Below, piece by piece: positions 12,814-13,410 of a DNA stretch of 13,410 nucleotides (position 1 is the stretch's first letter; each line of letters starts with the position of its first letter). Below the pieces are notes generated by a model. The model saw nothing but the letters and a program-made list of their open reading frames with translations. It had not been told where the DNA came from and did not search any database. A program made the position numbers and the translations under genes. Source of the DNA: Clostridiaceae bacterium (GTDB taxonomy: Bacteria > Bacillota > Clostridia > Lutisporales > Lutisporaceae); NCBI GenBank assembly GCA_028697435.1, contig JAQVFD010000025.1, forward strand, positions 1 through 13,410, given 5' to 3'.

Positions 12814-13410
12814 TCTGCCACCTCCCTGTAATAGGTCAGCATTACCCTGCATTCTTCTGCTCTCTCCCTGCAATTATCCGAATCAATATCCTTTAGGGCA
12901 GCCATAACCTTTTCCAGTTCATTTGTTTTTCTGTTAATAAACTCCGCCAATAAGGGATGCTTTTTTTCGATAAGCTTATCTCCTATAAATAATAATCCCT
13001 TTGCTTCTATTGCTTCACCGTTAGGTTTAGCCCATATGACTTCATATATTCTATCCTGATCTTTTACCAGTTCCTCATCAATTATATCAAAACCATGTTC
13101 AAGAAGCCATTTCCTTACCTTCTCCGAATCTCTCATTGGCTGAAGAATCAAGAGCTTGGCACTTTCTGCCACTTCTACGCTCTTATCTAAAATACCACAA
13201 ATGAGGATGCCCCCCATTCCGGCAATCACAATAACTTCTGCTTCTCCCTGATTTATGACCTCAAGACCATTCCCTTGACGTACTTCTATTTTATTCTCAA
13301 GCCCATGCTCCCTGATTCTTTCCCCCGATATTTCCACGGGACCGCTGTTCACATCTGTCGCAACAGCACTTTTTATCCGTCCCTTCTCTGTTAAATGTAT
13401 TAAAAGATAT
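12801..13410 (-). CDS. trmK: tRNA (adenine(22)-N1)-methyltransferase TrmK (N-terminus cut by window edge)
   Basis: An SAM-dependent Rossmann-fold enzyme that methylates N1 of adenine 22 in the D-loop of some tRNAs. The visible part starts within the first methyltransferase motif (YLLIHLTEKGRIKSAVATDVN) and continues through RQGNGLEV and IVIAGMGGILI, where GMGG is the family signature. It then passes through LILQPM, a connecting segment, and a helical coiled-coil C-terminal domain (about the last 60 residues), also typical of TrmK. About 203 codons are present; the family is about 225-235 long, so some 20-30 residues are beyond the window. The apparent GTG start at 13352 is not the true start, because the frame stays open upstream with family sequence. 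The gene normally precedes nif3, as here. Confidence 0.93.
   Translation of the reverse strand, partial: YLLIHLTEKGRIKSAVATDVNSGPVEISGERIREHGLENKIEVRQGNGLEVINQGEAEVIVIAGMGGILICGILDKSVEVAESAKLLILQPMRDSEKVRKWLLEHGFDIIDEELVKDQDRIYEVIWAKPNGEAIEAKGLLFIGDKLIEKKHPLLAEFINRKTNELEKVMAALKDIDSDNCRERAEECRVMLTYYREVADWVR

Noticed and set aside
12814..12873. A longer nif3 start adding 20 residues
   Set aside because: The extension lies inside trmK, has no family similarity and lacks a ribosome binding site, whereas TTG at 12813 follows GGGAGG at good spacing.
13350..13352. GTG as the trmK start
   Set aside because: The frame continues upstream to the window edge with typical methyltransferase motif I sequence, so the gene is cut by the edge.
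1..13410. CRISPR arrays, tRNA or rRNA genes, or a defence or phage system
   Set aside because: No spaced direct repeats, no tRNA-like T-arm signature and no recognisable defence, integrase or transposase genes were seen; the repeats near rnpB are short tandem or inverted repeats without spacers.

Overview
The window looks like a chromosomal segment of a low-GC, endospore-forming member of the Clostridia. The grounds are an alpha/beta-type small acid-soluble spore protein, a SpoVB flippase, strong AGGAGG ribosome binding sites throughout, a CtsR heat-shock operator, PyrR-type attenuation together with a separate pyrI, an S-layer homology (SLH) surface protein and a class A RNase P RNA. A relative of the Clostridium cluster III group is possible, but that is inference only.

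Region by region: 1-2626 holds clpB (minus strand, C-terminus cut by the window edge) with its promoter and CtsR operator. A divergent SASP gene follows (2708-2908) and shares a bidirectional terminator with a convergent GNAT acetyltransferase gene. That GNAT gene has a complete cyclic di-AMP (ydaO/yuaA) riboswitch, terminator and promoter upstream (3674-3909). Next is a hotdog-fold thioesterase (3937-4356), a structured intergenic stretch, and the pyrB-pyrI operon (4516-5875). Its leader (5886-6066) contains a promoter, a PyrR-binding anti-antiterminator, an intrinsic terminator and a second PyrR-like loop that overlaps the pyrB Shine-Dalgarno sequence.

On the plus strand, 6183-8408 encodes a secreted SLH protein with two tandem PrcB-C-like repeats, interrupted by one in-frame TAA codon. 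spoVB (8591-10147) follows; its 3' end is built from heptamer repeats. A 67-bp near-perfect palindrome of REP/BIME type (10156-10222) separates spoVB from rnpB, which is on the minus strand (10236-10679). The rnpB P12 arm is enlarged by heptamer tandem repeats that base-pair with each other. Two long hairpins (10769-10918) lie between rnpB and a cluster of minus-strand housekeeping genes: trmK (N-terminus cut by the window edge), nif3/yqfO and a C4 zinc-ribbon coiled-coil protein.

Most genes are ordinary housekeeping or sporulation genes. No new multi-gene system is apparent. The unusual content is in the RNA-level regulation (ydaO ahead of a GNAT gene, two PyrR loops ahead of pyrB), the broken SLH gene, and the short repeats clustered in and around rnpB. 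All identifications come from reading motifs in the sequence; no database search was run.
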